A stretch of DNA of 64,000 bases, taken from the NCBI RefSeq assembly GCF_900111315.1, contig NZ_FOGU01000002.1, positions 124,001 through 188,000 on the forward strand, read 5' to 3'. The DNA is from Tranquillimonas rosea (GTDB taxonomy: Bacteria; Pseudomonadota; Alphaproteobacteria; Rhodobacterales; Rhodobacteraceae). Each line of letters opens with the position of its first letter. The first letter of the stretch is position 1. The translations under genes were made by a program, and so were the position numbers. Positions 9,870 to 18,583 of the stretch are shown here, piece by piece. Under the pieces are notes generated by a model. The model saw nothing but the letters and a program-made list of their open reading frames with translations, ran no database searches and was not told the origin of the DNA.

Positions 9870-10466
9870 ATGGGCGAGCGTTGCGACTGGTGCGGGACCG
9901 ATCCGCTATATGTCGCGTATCACGATCACGAATGGGGCGTGCCCGAGTTCGACAGTCGGGCGCTCTGGGAAAAGCTGGTGCTCGACGGGTTCCAGGCGGG
10001 TCTGAGCTGGCTGACCATCCTGCGCAAGCGCGAGAACTTCCGCACCGCGTTCGAGGGGTTCGACCCCGAAAGGATCGCGGGCTGGGGCGAGCCCGAGATC
10101 GCCCGCTGTCTCGCCGATCCGGGCATCGTCCGGCACCGCGGCAAGATCGAGGCGACGATCGGCAACGCACGCGCCTTCCTCGAAATCGAAGACACGCAGG
10201 GCTTTTCCGACTTCGTCTGGGCCCATGTCGGTCACGTCCCGGTGCAGAACGCCTTCGCCTCCATGGCCGAGGTGCCGGCGCAGACCCCGCTGTCGCAGGA
10301 CCTGTCGAAAAAGCTGCGCGGGGCGGGTCTCCGGTTCTGCGGTCCGACCATCGTCTACGCGTGGCTGCAGGCGACCGGCGTGGTGAACGATCACCTCGTC
10401 GGATGCCCGATCCGGCCGCGTGTGGCGGCGATGGCGCCGGGAACGGAGGCGCCGGAACCGCGTTGA
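9870..10466 (+). CDS. tag: DNA-3-methyladenine glycosylase I
   Basis: Excises 3-methyladenine from alkylated DNA in base excision repair. The 198-residue protein carries the zinc-snap ligands of the Tag family: Cys5, His18, and His175 plus Cys179 near the C-terminus, at nearly the same numbers as the E. coli enzyme. The helix-hairpin-helix core (FQAGLSWLTILRKRENFR) is conserved. ACGGAGGA lies before the ATG at 9870. The next gene begins 32 bases after the stop. Confidence 0.95.
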   Translation: MGERCDWCGTDPLYVAYHDHEWGVPEFDSRALWEKLVLDGFQAGLSWLTILRKRENFRTAFEGFDPERIAGWGEPEIARCLADPGIVRHRGKIEATIGNARAFLEIEDTQGFSDFVWAHVGHVPVQNAFASMAEVPAQTPLSQDLSKKLRGAGLRFCGPTIVYAWLQATGVVNDHLVGCPIRPRVAAMAPGTEAPEPR

Positions 10467-10498
10467 GCAGGTCGCAATCCCATGAAAGGGGGCCGGCA

Positions 10499-12001
10499 AT
10501 GGCGACCACGACCAAGGGCAAGACTGCGCAGACCAAGACGGGCAATCGGACGAAATCGGGCACGTCGACCAAGAAGTCGACCGCGTCGACCGAGACCGGC
10601 ACGAAGAAGTCCCAGCAGACCAAGGCCGAGGACCAGCCGGTCAAGAAGTCCGAGGGACGGGTCGAGGATTACCGCGGCCTGAGCCAGCGAATCGCCGGGG
10701 GCGAGGTGGTGATGCCGCCGGTCCACCTGACGGGGCTGGCCCGGCGCAAGCACGTGCGCGCGACGCTGCGCGAGGATCACCAGACCCGCATCGAAGAGCG
10801 CTCGTCCGGCGCCGAGGTCAAGTTCGAGAAACTCGCCGGATCGCTGTTCAAGTTCTTCCGCGGCACGGCGCTGCTGTTCTACCGCGATCTGGCGGGAACG
10901 GATGCGAACATGCCGACGGTGTTGGTCCTGGGCGACGTGCATCCGTCGAACTTCGGCGTGATGCCCAACGCGGACAATGTGCCGATCTTCTCCGTCAACG
11001 ATTTCGACGAAACGATCTATGCCCCGTTCACCTGGGATCTGAAGCGCGGCGCGCTCGGCTTCATGGTCGCGGCCGGCGAAGAGGGCGATCAGAAACGCAA
11101 GACCCAGCGCAAGATCGTCAGGAAGTTCCTCGAAGGCTATCTCGAGGCGATGGAGACCTACGCGGAATACCACACCGAGAAGGCCGACGAGTTCCGCATG
11201 GACAACAGCCCGAAGGTGATTCAGCGGCTGTTCAAGGACGCCTGGAACGAGCGGGCCGATTGGCTGAAGGACGATTACCTTGACGAACACGGCAAGGGCT
11301 TCCGCTCGAACGACGAGCTGACGCCGATCTCGAGCCGCCGCGACGAGTTCCAGAAATATGTCGAGAAACTGGTGAAGTCGAACGGGATCGAGGTTCCACA
11401 CCGGGCCGGCGAGCTGAAGGTGAAGGACGTCGCTGTACGCCACGGGCAGGGCACCGCGTCACTCGGACTGCCGCGGTACTACGTGCTGATCGAGGGGCCG
11501 CTGAAGGACGCGTCCGACGACATCATCATCGAGTTCAAGCGCGCCCGCCGCTCGGCGCTGGAGGGGTTGACGCCGCCCACGGGCTTTCATGCCGGGGACC
11601 AGGGCGACCGGATCGCCCACGGCCAGCGGGTGCAGCTGGCGCATGGCGATGTCTTCTACGGTGCGGTCACGATCGACGGCATCAGCTTCATGACCCGCGA
11701 ACGCGCCCCGTTCCGCGACGACATCGACCTCGATGATCTGTCGAGCAAGACGTGGAAGTCCTACGCCCATGTCTGTGGACGCGCGCTGGCGCAGGCCCAT
11801 GCCCTTTCGGACGACGCGGGGCAGGTCGACTACGATGTCGAGCCCGGCATCGTCGAGGCCACGCAGCCGCGCGACCTGTTCATCTCTGACATCATGCAGT
11901 TCGCGGAGGAGGCGCTCGAACGCCTGCAGCAGGACCACGCCTATTTCCGCGCCGACCAGAAGCACGGCGCGTTCAACAACATCGACATGGTCTATCGCTG
12001 A
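10499..12001 (+). CDS. DUF2252 domain protein with Lys/Thr-rich N-terminal tail
   Basis: A 500-residue protein of the DUF2252 family, which resembles the kinase-like fold of aminoglycoside phosphotransferases; no substrate is established. The core has GDVHPSNFGV and VNDFDE, which look like catalytic-loop and metal-binding segments. Residues 1-55 are low-complexity, built almost only of Lys, Thr, Ser, Gly and Gln, unlike the core. AAAGGGGGCC precedes the ATG at 10499. An open frame extends upstream through tag in another frame but is a shadow. It ends 20 bases from the convergent tlpA-like gene. Confidence 0.85.
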   Translation: MATTTKGKTAQTKTGNRTKSGTSTKKSTASTETGTKKSQQTKAEDQPVKKSEGRVEDYRGLSQRIAGGEVVMPPVHLTGLARRKHVRATLREDHQTRIEERSSGAEVKFEKLAGSLFKFFRGTALLFYRDLAGTDANMPTVLVLGDVHPSNFGVMPNADNVPIFSVNDFDETIYAPFTWDLKRGALGFMVAAGEEGDQKRKTQRKIVRKFLEGYLEAMETYAEYHTEKADEFRMDNSPKVIQRLFKDAWNERADWLKDDYLDEHGKGFRSNDELTPISSRRDEFQKYVEKLVKSNGIEVPHRAGELKVKDVAVRHGQGTASLGLPRYYVLIEGPLKDASDDIIIEFKRARRSALEGLTPPTGFHAGDQGDRIAHGQRVQLAHGDVFYGAVTIDGISFMTRERAPFRDDIDLDDLSSKTWKSYAHVCGRALAQAHALSDDAGQVDYDVEPGIVEATQPRDLFISDIMQFAEEALERLQQDHAYFRADQKHGAFNNIDMVYR

Positions 12002-12021
12002 ACGCCCCCGGCGGGCGGCGC

Positions 12022-12588
12022 TCAGCTGTCGCCGCCTGCCGATATCACCTCGGAGATGATCGCCCTGGCGCTGTCGCTGGCCCAGTCGGCGTCGCCTTGC
12101 AGGCGGGCGATCTCCTGTCCCGCGCGGTTCAGCAGGACGGTGATGGGCAGGCCCAGCACCGCCATCTCGCGCGCCAGCGCCTGTTTCGGGTCGAGCCGGA
12201 TCGGCAGCGCCTCGACACCTTCCTCCTCGAAGAACTTCCGGATCCCGGTCAGAGAGTTGCGCCCCGTGGCCACGGGCACGACCTGGAAATCGTCGCCGCC
12301 CATCTCGGCCTGAAGCGAGTCGAGCGCGGGCATCTCCTCGCGGCAGGGGGCGCACCAGGTGGCCCAGAAATTCAGCAGGACCACCTGGCCCTCGTAATCG
12401 GCGAGGGAATGGTCGCCGCCGTCGGCGTCGGAAAAGCTCTTGTCGGAGGCGGGCCGGGGGTCGTCGTGCACCACGAGCTTCTTCATGTCGCCCTCGCGCA
12501 GGGCCGAGATGTCGGCCGCCTGCGCGTTGGCGGCGTTTGCACCCAGCACGAGCGCCGTATAAAGCACCGCAGACTTCACAATTCCCAT
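12022..12588 (-). CDS. TlpA-like periplasmic thiol:disulfide protein
   Basis: A 188-residue thioredoxin-fold protein with an N-terminal signal sequence (hydrophobic to about residue 24, NAANAQAAD) and the active site WCAPC at residues 78-82. It should work in the periplasm as a disulfide reductase, as TlpA does for cytochrome oxidase assembly. LPIRLDPKQ and the cis-proline segment LGLPIT are present. I chose the ATG at 12588 because GGAGGATACGGG precedes it; one at 12615 would overlap argH. Only 25 bases separate it from argH. Confidence 0.9.
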   Translation of the reverse strand: MGIVKSAVLYTALVLGANAANAQAADISALREGDMKKLVVHDDPRPASDKSFSDADGGDHSLADYEGQVVLLNFWATWCAPCREEMPALDSLQAEMGGDDFQVVPVATGRNSLTGIRKFFEEEGVEALPIRLDPKQALAREMAVLGLPITVLLNRAGQEIARLQGDADWASDSARAIISEVISAGGDS

Positions 12589-12613
12589 CCCGTATCCTCC
12601 AGGGGCCGTTGCC

Positions 12614-14005
12614 ATGACCGATCATTCCTCGAACGCGATGTGGGGCGGACGGTTCGCCGAGGGGCCGGACGCGATCATGGAGGCGATCAACGCCTCGATC
12701 GGTTTCGACCAGCGGCTTGCCGCCCAGGACATCCAGGGCTCGCGCGCCCATGCCGCGATGCTCGCGGCGACGGGCATCCTGAGCGATAAAGATGCCGAGG
12801 CGATCCGGGAAGGACTTCTCACGGTGATGTCAGAGATCGAGGAGGGCACGTTCACGTTCTCCGCCGCGCTCGAGGACATCCACATGAACGTCGAGAACCG
12901 CCTGCGCGAGATCATCGGCCCCGCGGCCGGCCGGTTGCACACGGCGCGGTCGCGCAATGACCAGGTGGCCACCGATTTCCGCCTCTGGACCCGCGCGCAG
13001 ATCGACGCGGCGCTGGCGGGGCTGGTGTCGCTGCAGCACGCGCTGCTGGATCAGGCCGAGGCGGGCGCCGACTGGGTGATGCCCGGCTTTACCCACCTCC
13101 AGACGGCGCAGCCGGTGACCTGGGGCCATCACATGCTGGCCTATGTCGAAATGCTCGGCCGCGACACCGGGCGGCTGGAGGATGCGCGCCGGCGGATGAA
13201 CGAATCGCCCCTCGGCGCGGCGGCCCTGGCAGGCACCTCGTTCCCGATCGACCGGCACATGACGGCCGATGCAATGGCGTTCGACCGGCCCTGCGCCAAT
13301 TCGCTGGACGCGGTCAGCGACCGGGACTTCGCGCTGGAATTCCTGTCGGCGGCCTCGATCTGCGCCACGCACCTGTCGCGCTTCGCCGAGGAGCTGGTGA
13401 TCTGGTCGTCGGCGCAGTTCCGTTTCGTCAAGCTGTCGGACCGGTTCTCGACCGGCTCGTCGATCATGCCCCAGAAGCGCAACCCCGACGCGGCCGAGCT
13501 GATCCGCGCCAAGATCGGCCGGATCCTCGGGGCCAATGTCGCGCTGTTCACGGTGATGAAGGGCCTGCCGCTCGCCTATTCCAAGGACATGCAGGAGGAC
13601 AAGGAGCAGGTGTTCGACGCGGCCGATGCCCTGCTGCTGTCTCTTGCCGCGATGGACGGGATGGTACGCGACATGACGGCCAATGTCGAAAACCTCCGCG
13701 CCGCCGCGGCGACCGGTTTCTCGACGGCGACCGATCTTGCCGACTGGCTGGTGCGCGAGGCCGAGCTGCCCTTCCGCGAGGCGCACCACGTCACCGGCAC
13801 GCTGGTGGCGATGGCCGAGGAGAAGGGCTGCGACCTGCCGGACCTGTCGCTGGCCGAGATGCAGGCGGTGAACCCCGCGATCACCGAGGGCGTGTTCGAC
13901 GTGCTGGGCGTCGACAACTCGGTCGCCAGCCGGACGAGCTTTGGCGGTACGGCGCCCGAGCGGGTGCGCGAACAGGTCGCGGCCTGGCGCGCGCGGCTGG
14001 GCTGA
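12614..14005 (+). CDS. argH: argininosuccinate lyase
   Basis: Splits argininosuccinate into arginine and fumarate, the last step of arginine synthesis. The 463-residue protein has the fumarase-superfamily signature [10 protein letters not shown] near residues 280-290, the N-terminal [10 protein letters not shown], and the HTARSRNDQ segment, all typical of ArgH. A lipoprotein, DUF2834, lysA and DUF4175 follow on the same strand. Its start lies 25 bases from the divergent tlpA-like start, so the two promoters must overlap or lie inside each other's coding sequence. Confidence 0.96.
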   Translation: MTDHSSNAMWGGRFAEGPDAIMEAINASIGFDQRLAAQDIQGSRAHAAMLAATGILSDKDAEAIREGLLTVMSEIEEGTFTFSAALEDIHMNVENRLREIIGPAAGRLHTARSRNDQVATDFRLWTRAQIDAALAGLVSLQHALLDQAEAGADWVMPGFTHLQTAQPVTWGHHMLAYVEMLGRDTGRLEDARRRMNESPLGAAALAGTSFPIDRHMTADAMAFDRPCANSLDAVSDRDFALEFLSAASICATHLSRFAEELVIWSSAQFRFVKLSDRFSTGSSIMPQKRNPDAAELIRAKIGRILGANVALFTVMKGLPLAYSKDMQEDKEQVFDAADALLLSLAAMDGMVRDMTANVENLRAAAATGFSTATDLADWLVREAELPFREAHHVTGTLVAMAEEKGCDLPDLSLAEMQAVNPAITEGVFDVLGVDNSVASRTSFGGTAPERVREQVAAWRARLG

Positions 14006-14065
14006 GCGCGTCTGGCGCCGCCGCCGGCAGATGCTAGGCTCGCCGCGCCGACAAGGGAGACAGCG

Positions 14066-14224
14066 ATGCGACTCGCCATGCTATTCACCGGACTTCTGGC
14101 GCTGGCGGCCTGCGGCGCGCCCGGCGCGCCGGAACCCTACGCCCCCGACCGGACCTCGCCCGAGGCGCGCGACGGCATCTCGGTCACGGGGTCCGCGAAT
14201 TTCGGCGTGACGACGCAGCTCTGA
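14066..14224 (+). CDS. small lipoprotein, LptM-like candidate
   Basis: A 52-residue open frame. The signal peptide ends in a lipobox with Cys16 (LALAAC), followed by GAPGAPEPYAP. Cys-Gly-x-x-Gly-x-Pro followed by prolines is the pattern of LptM (formerly YifL), a small lipoprotein that helps assemble the LPS translocon LptDE in E. coli, encoded near dapF. Here it lies between argH and lysA. ACAAGGGAGACAGCG precedes the ATG. The stop at 14224 is one base from the next ATG. Lipoprotein status is clear; LptM function is inference from motif and neighbourhood. Confidence 0.8.
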   Translation: MRLAMLFTGLLALAACGAPGAPEPYAPDRTSPEARDGISVTGSANFGVTTQL

Positions 14225-14225
14225 G

Positions 14226-14543
14226 ATGTCGGTCCTGCGGATGGCCTATCTCGCGCTGGCGGTTTGGGGTGCGGTGCACCCGATGGCCTGGTTCGTCACC
14301 TGGCTCAGCGCAAACGGCTGGGATTTCGGCGGCATGATCGACGCCTGGTACGTCAACGCCGCGACGACCGGCCTGACCTGGGACCTGACCATCGCGGCGA
14401 TCGCCCTGACGGTCTGGATCGTCGCCGAGACTTGGATGCGGCGGAACTGGTCGGCGCTGGTCGCGATCCCGGCGACCTTCCTGATCGGGGTGAGCTGCGG
14501 GCTGCCGCTCTACTTGTTCCTGCGCACCCGGCCCGTGACCTGA
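14226..14543 (+). CDS. DUF2834 membrane protein
   Basis: A 105-residue protein with three predicted membrane segments (about residues 5-25, 50-68 and 77-98) and the DUF2834 pattern, including the aromatic loop before DAWYVNAATTGLTWDL. Function unknown. It starts one base after the lipoprotein stop, so it is almost certainly co-transcribed with argH and the lipoprotein. Confidence 0.85.
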   Translation: MSVLRMAYLALAVWGAVHPMAWFVTWLSANGWDFGGMIDAWYVNAATTGLTWDLTIAAIALTVWIVAETWMRRNWSALVAIPATFLIGVSCGLPLYLFLRTRPVT

Positions 14544-14577
14544 ACGCGGCGCGTTGGCGCGCGCCATGAGACGATGG

Positions 14578-14630
14578 TTTTCGCCTTTGGCGAAAACGGC
14601 CTCCGGCGGGGATATTTCCGGGCAGAAGAA
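14578..14630 (+). repeat. intergenic repeat, copy 1: hairpin plus GGGATATTT..GG.CAGAAGAA
   Basis: A perfect 8-bp hairpin TTTTCGCC-TTT-GGCGAAAA (14578-14596) is followed by a GC run and GGATATTTCCGGGCAGAAGAA (14610-14630). The same tail occurs at 50740-50760 with 18 of 21 bases identical, again after a stop codon and a hairpin. It lies 34 bases past the DUF2834 stop and 71 before lysA. It may act as a transcript end or processing element; no transposase is linked. Confidence 0.75.
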
Positions 14631-14701
14631 GCGAAGCGGCATTTGAAACCGGCGCCGACGCGGGCTAGGCCACAGGCAATACCGGAGGCTTTGGGCGGAT
14701 C

Positions 14702-15967
14702 ATGGATCATTTTCTCTACCGCGACGGCGTGCTGCACGCCGAGGACGTGCCCGTGCCCGAGATCGCCGCGGCGGTGGGCACCCCGTTCTACTGTTATTCC
14801 GCCGCCACGCTGACGCGGCATTTCGCGTTGTTCGACGAGGCGCTGGACGGGATGGATCACCTCGTCTGCTTCGCGATGAAGGCGAATTCCAACCTTGCCG
14901 TGGTGAAGCTCCTGGGCGAGCTCGGCGCGGGCGTCGACGTGGTGTCGGGCGGAGAGTATGCGCGGGCTCGGGCCGCGGACATTCCGGGCGAGCGGATCGT
15001 GTTCTCCGGCGTGGGCAAGACCCGGGCCGAGATGCGGCAGGCGCTCGAGGGCGGTATCCGGCAGATCAATGTCGAGAGCGAGCCGGAGCTCAGGGCATTG
15101 AGCGAGGTCGCGGCGTCGATGGGCGTGGAGGCGCCGGTCGCGATGCGGGTCAATCCGGACGTGGATGCCGGAACGCACGAGAAGATCGCCACGGGCCGCA
15201 AGGAGGACAAGTTCGGCATCCCGATCGCCCGGGCCCGTGACGTCTATGCCGAGGCGGCACTGCTGCCGGGGATCAGGGTGGTCGGGATCGACGTCCATAT
15301 CGGCAGCCAGCTGACGGAGATCGCTCCGTTCGAGGCGGCCTACGGCAAGGTGGCCGAGCTGACGCGGATGCTGCGGGCCGACGGGCACGAGATCACCCGG
15401 CTGGACCTGGGTGGAGGGCTCGGGATTCCCTATACGCGGTCGAACGAGGCGCCGCCCTTGCCGCGGGAGTATGGCGAGGCGATCCGCCGCACCGTGGGCG
15501 ATCTGGGCTGCGAGATCGAGATCGAGCCGGGGCGCCTGATCGCCGGCAATGCCGGCCTGCTGGTCAGCGAGGTGATCTACCGCAAGGAGGGCGACGGGCG
15601 GAGTTTCCTGATCCTCGATGCGGCGATGAATGACCTCGTTCGTCCTGCGATGTACGGGGCCTGGCACGACATCGTCCCGGTGATCGAGGCCGCGCCGGGC
15701 GTCGAGGCCGCGGAGATCGACATCGTCGGGCCGGTCTGCGAGAGCGGCGACACCTTCGCGAAGGCCCGCCCGATGCCGCCCGTGGAGCCGGGAGAGCTGG
15801 TCGCGTTCCGCAGTGCCGGGGCCTACGGGGCGGTGATGGCGTCGGAGTACAATTCACGCCCGCTGGTGCCCGAGGTGCTGGTGCAGGGCGATCAATTCGC
15901 CGTCATCCGCGCCCGCCCGACCTTTGACGAGATGCTCGCGCGCGATAGCATTCCGGAATGGCTCTAA
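14702..15967 (+). CDS. lysA: diaminopimelate decarboxylase
   Basis: Decarboxylates meso-diaminopimelate to L-lysine using pyridoxal phosphate. The 421-residue protein is a fold-III decarboxylase. PLP-binding Lys60 lies in FAMKANSN, the phosphate-binding GGGLGIPY is central, and the CESGDTFA segment, with the catalytic Cys from the partner subunit, is C-terminal. It follows the repeat element 158 bases after DUF2834. DUF4175 begins 39 bases downstream. Confidence 0.96.
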   Translation: MDHFLYRDGVLHAEDVPVPEIAAAVGTPFYCYSAATLTRHFALFDEALDGMDHLVCFAMKANSNLAVVKLLGELGAGVDVVSGGEYARARAADIPGERIVFSGVGKTRAEMRQALEGGIRQINVESEPELRALSEVAASMGVEAPVAMRVNPDVDAGTHEKIATGRKEDKFGIPIARARDVYAEAALLPGIRVVGIDVHIGSQLTEIAPFEAAYGKVAELTRMLRADGHEITRLDLGGGLGIPYTRSNEAPPLPREYGEAIRRTVGDLGCEIEIEPGRLIAGNAGLLVSEVIYRKEGDGRSFLILDAAMNDLVRPAMYGAWHDIVPVIEAAPGVEAAEIDIVGPVCESGDTFAKARPMPPVEPGELVAFRSAGAYGAVMASEYNSRPLVPEVLVQGDQFAVIRARPTFDEMLARDSIPEWL

Positions 15968-16006
15968 CGTGGCATCCTCCGCATCGGGCCGGCTGACGCG
16001 AGTTGC

Positions 16007-18574
16007 ATGAGCACGGAACGTCCCCTTCCCGAGCCTGTGCGTGACGCCCTGCGACGTCCGCTGTTCCTGACCCGGATGGGCCTGGTGGCCGAGCGGGCGA
16101 CGCTGGCCTTCTGGCCGCTCTGGTCTATCCTTCTCGTGGCGCTGGCCTTCCTGATGTTCGGGGGGCACGAGACCCTGCCGCTCGAGGTGCTCTGGGGCGG
16201 GGGGCTTATCACGCTCGCCGGATTGGGCTGGGCCTGCTGGTACGGGCTGTCGCGGTTCCGCTGGCCGGGGCAGGCGGCGGCGCTGGACCGGCTGGACGCG
16301 ACGCTGCCCGGCCGGCCGCTGGGCGCACTGGCCGACAACCAGGCGATCGGATCAGGCGACTCGGGCTCCGAAGGCGTCTGGCGCGCGCATCTGGAGCGGA
16401 TGGCGGAGCGCGCCCGCGCGGCGCGGGCGGTGCGGCCGGACCTGCGGATGGCGAGGCGCGACCCCTTCGCGCTGCGTTACGTGGCGCTGCTGGCCTTCGT
16501 CGCCGCGCTTCTCTTCGGGTCGATCCTGCGCGTCGGCAGCGTGACCGAGATGGCGCCGGGGGGCGGCCCGGCCGTGGCAGGCGGGCCGGCCTGGGAGGGT
16601 TGGGTCGAGCCGCCGGATTACACCGGCAAGCCGAGCCTCTATCTGGCCGACATCACGGACGACACGCTGAGCGTGCCCGAGGGCAGCCGCATCACCGTGC
16701 GACTGTATGGTGACGTCGGCGACCTGATCGTCTCGGAGACGGTGTCGGGGCGCACGGGCGACACGGGCGCGGCGTCGGACCCGTCGCAGAGCTTCGAGGT
16801 CACGCGATCCGGCCGGCTCGAGATCGACGGCCCCGGCGGACGGGCCTGGGACGTGGCGGTGGAACCGGACCGGGCGCCGCAGGTCACCATTCCCGCAGAG
16901 ATGTCGCGGACGGCCGATGGCGAGTTTTCGCAGCCCTTCAGGGCCGAGGACGATTTCGGCGTCGTCGCCGGGCGGGCGGTAATCGCGCTGGACATGGACA
17001 GGCTCGACCGCGTGCACGGACTTGCCGCCGATCCCGAGCCCCGCGATCCGATCATCGTCGATCTGCCGCTGCCGATCTCGGGCGACCGCGCCGCGTTCGA
17101 GGAAACGCTGGTCGAGAACTTCTCGGAACATCCCTGGGCCAACCTGCCCGTCACGATGACGTTCGAGGTGACCGACGCCCAGGGCCAGACCGGGCGCAGC
17201 GCCCCGAAGGAGACGACGCTGGCCGGGCTGCGCTATTTCGATCCGCTGGCCAAGGCGGTGATCGAGCAGCGGCGCGACCTTCTGTGGACGCGCGAGAACG
17301 GTCGCGACGTGGCGCAGATCCTGCGGGCGGTGTCGTACCGGCCCGAGGACATCTTCCGGTCCGAGACGCTGTACCTGCGCCTGCGGGTGGCGATCCGCCG
17401 GCTCGAGGCGGGGATGATGGTCGGCGACCTGTCGGTGGAGCGGCAGGAAGAGATCGCGCAGGCCCTGTGGGACATCGCGCAGCAGCTGGAATACGGCGAT
17501 CTGTCGGACGCGTTGGAACGGCTGCGCCGGGCGCAGGACCGTCTGTCCGAGGCGATGGAGAATGGCGCCAGCAACGAGGAAATCGCCGAGCTGATGCAGG
17601 AGCTGCGCGAGGCGATGCAGGACTACATGCAGCAGCTCGCCGAGGAGAGCGAGCGCAACGGTGAACAGCAGCAGGCGCAGGGCGAGACGCAGGAGATCAC
17701 CGGCGACCAGTTGCAGCAGATGATGGACCGCATCCAGGAGCTGATGGAGCAGGGCCGCATGGCCGAGGCCCAGCAGCTGATGGAGCAGTTGAACCGCATG
17801 ATGGAGAATATGCAGGTCACCCGCCGTGAAGGCGGGCAGGGACAGCAGGGCGAAGGCCAGCAGGCCATGGAGGGTCTTGCCGAGACCCTGCGTGAACAGC
17901 AGGAGCTGAGCGACGAGTCCTTCCAGGACCTCCAGCGGCAGTTCGGCCAGAACCAGCAGGGGCAGCAAGGCCAGCAACCGGGCCAGCAGGGCCAGCAGCC
18001 CGGCCAGGGGCAGCAGCCGGGGCAAGGCCAGGGACAGCAGCAGGGACAGGGTCAACAGGGACAGGGCCAACAGCCGGGGCAGGGACTGGCCGACAGACAG
18101 CGCGCCTTGCGCGAGGAGCTTAACCGGCAGCAGCAGAACCTGCCCGGCGCGGGCAGCGAGGAGGGCGACGCGGCCCGCGAGAGCCTTGGTCGCGCGGGCG
18201 AGGCGATGGACGGGGCCGAAGAGGCGCTGCGTGACGACGACTACGCCGAGGCGCTCGACCGCCAGTCCGAGGCAATGGAAGCCCTGCGCGAAGGCATGCG
18301 CAACCTCGGCGAACAGATGGCCCAGCAGCAGCAACAGGGCGGGCAGGGCCAGGCGCGCGCCGAGGGCGAGATGCCGCCGGGGGCGCAGCGCGATCCGCTG
18401 GGCCGGCAGGCCGGGTCGCAGGGGCGGTTGGGTACCGATGAGCAACTGCTTCAGGGCGAGGACGTGTATCGGCGGGCGGAAGAAATCCTCGACGAGATCC
18501 GCCGCCGTTCGGGCGAACAGGAGCGTCCGGACGTGGAGCTCGACTATCTCAGGCGGCTGCTCGACCGGTTCTGA
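16007..18574 (+). CDS. TIGR02302/DUF4175 family membrane protein
   Basis: An 855-residue alphaproteobacterial protein of the TIGR02302 (DUF4175) family, function unknown. It has two membrane segments near residues 25-75 and a third near 155-175, then a large, presumably periplasmic region. From about residue 460 it becomes helical and glutamine/glutamate-rich. A Gly-Gln-Pro tract lies near 646-693, followed by further charged helix to the C-terminus. Position after lysA is usual for the family. The design, membrane anchor plus coiled-coil and flexible tract, suggests an envelope structural role, which is inference. Confidence 0.88.
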   Translation: MSTERPLPEPVRDALRRPLFLTRMGLVAERATLAFWPLWSILLVALAFLMFGGHETLPLEVLWGGGLITLAGLGWACWYGLSRFRWPGQAAALDRLDATLPGRPLGALADNQAIGSGDSGSEGVWRAHLERMAERARAARAVRPDLRMARRDPFALRYVALLAFVAALLFGSILRVGSVTEMAPGGGPAVAGGPAWEGWVEPPDYTGKPSLYLADITDDTLSVPEGSRITVRLYGDVGDLIVSETVSGRTGDTGAASDPSQSFEVTRSGRLEIDGPGGRAWDVAVEPDRAPQVTIPAEMSRTADGEFSQPFRAEDDFGVVAGRAVIALDMDRLDRVHGLAADPEPRDPIIVDLPLPISGDRAAFEETLVENFSEHPWANLPVTMTFEVTDAQGQTGRSAPKETTLAGLRYFDPLAKAVIEQRRDLLWTRENGRDVAQILRAVSYRPEDIFRSETLYLRLRVAIRRLEAGMMVGDLSVERQEEIAQALWDIAQQLEYGDLSDALERLRRAQDRLSEAMENGASNEEIAELMQELREAMQDYMQQLAEESERNGEQQQAQGETQEITGDQLQQMMDRIQELMEQGRMAEAQQLMEQLNRMMENMQVTRREGGQGQQGEGQQAMEGLAETLREQQELSDESFQDLQRQFGQNQQGQQGQQPGQQGQQPGQGQQPGQGQGQQQGQGQQGQGQQPGQGLADRQRALREELNRQQQNLPGAGSEEGDAARESLGRAGEAMDGAEEALRDDDYAEALDRQSEAMEALREGMRNLGEQMAQQQQQGGQGQARAEGEMPPGAQRDPLGRQAGSQGRLGTDEQLLQGEDVYRRAEEILDEIRRRSGEQERPDVELDYLRRLLDRF
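17944..18084 (+). repeat. in-frame Gly-Gln-Pro tandem repeat tract inside DUF4175
   Basis: About 47 codons consist almost only of Gly, Gln and Pro, in units such as GQQ, GQ and PGQQ, with the DNA built of repeated CAG, CAGGGC and CAGCCG blocks. Copy number could change by slippage without shifting the frame. Confidence 0.9.
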
Positions 18575-18583
18575 GCGTGGGCC

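Noticed and set aside
9791-10498. Possible fusion of a tag-like region with DUF2252 in one long frame
   Set aside because: The upstream part is tag read in the wrong frame; DUF2252 has its own ATG and ribosome site at 10499.
8953-10644. 563-residue EAL protein with a long N-terminal extension
   Set aside because: The extension is antisense to tag and DUF2252 and has shadow composition; the ATG at 9792 gives a complete EAL domain.
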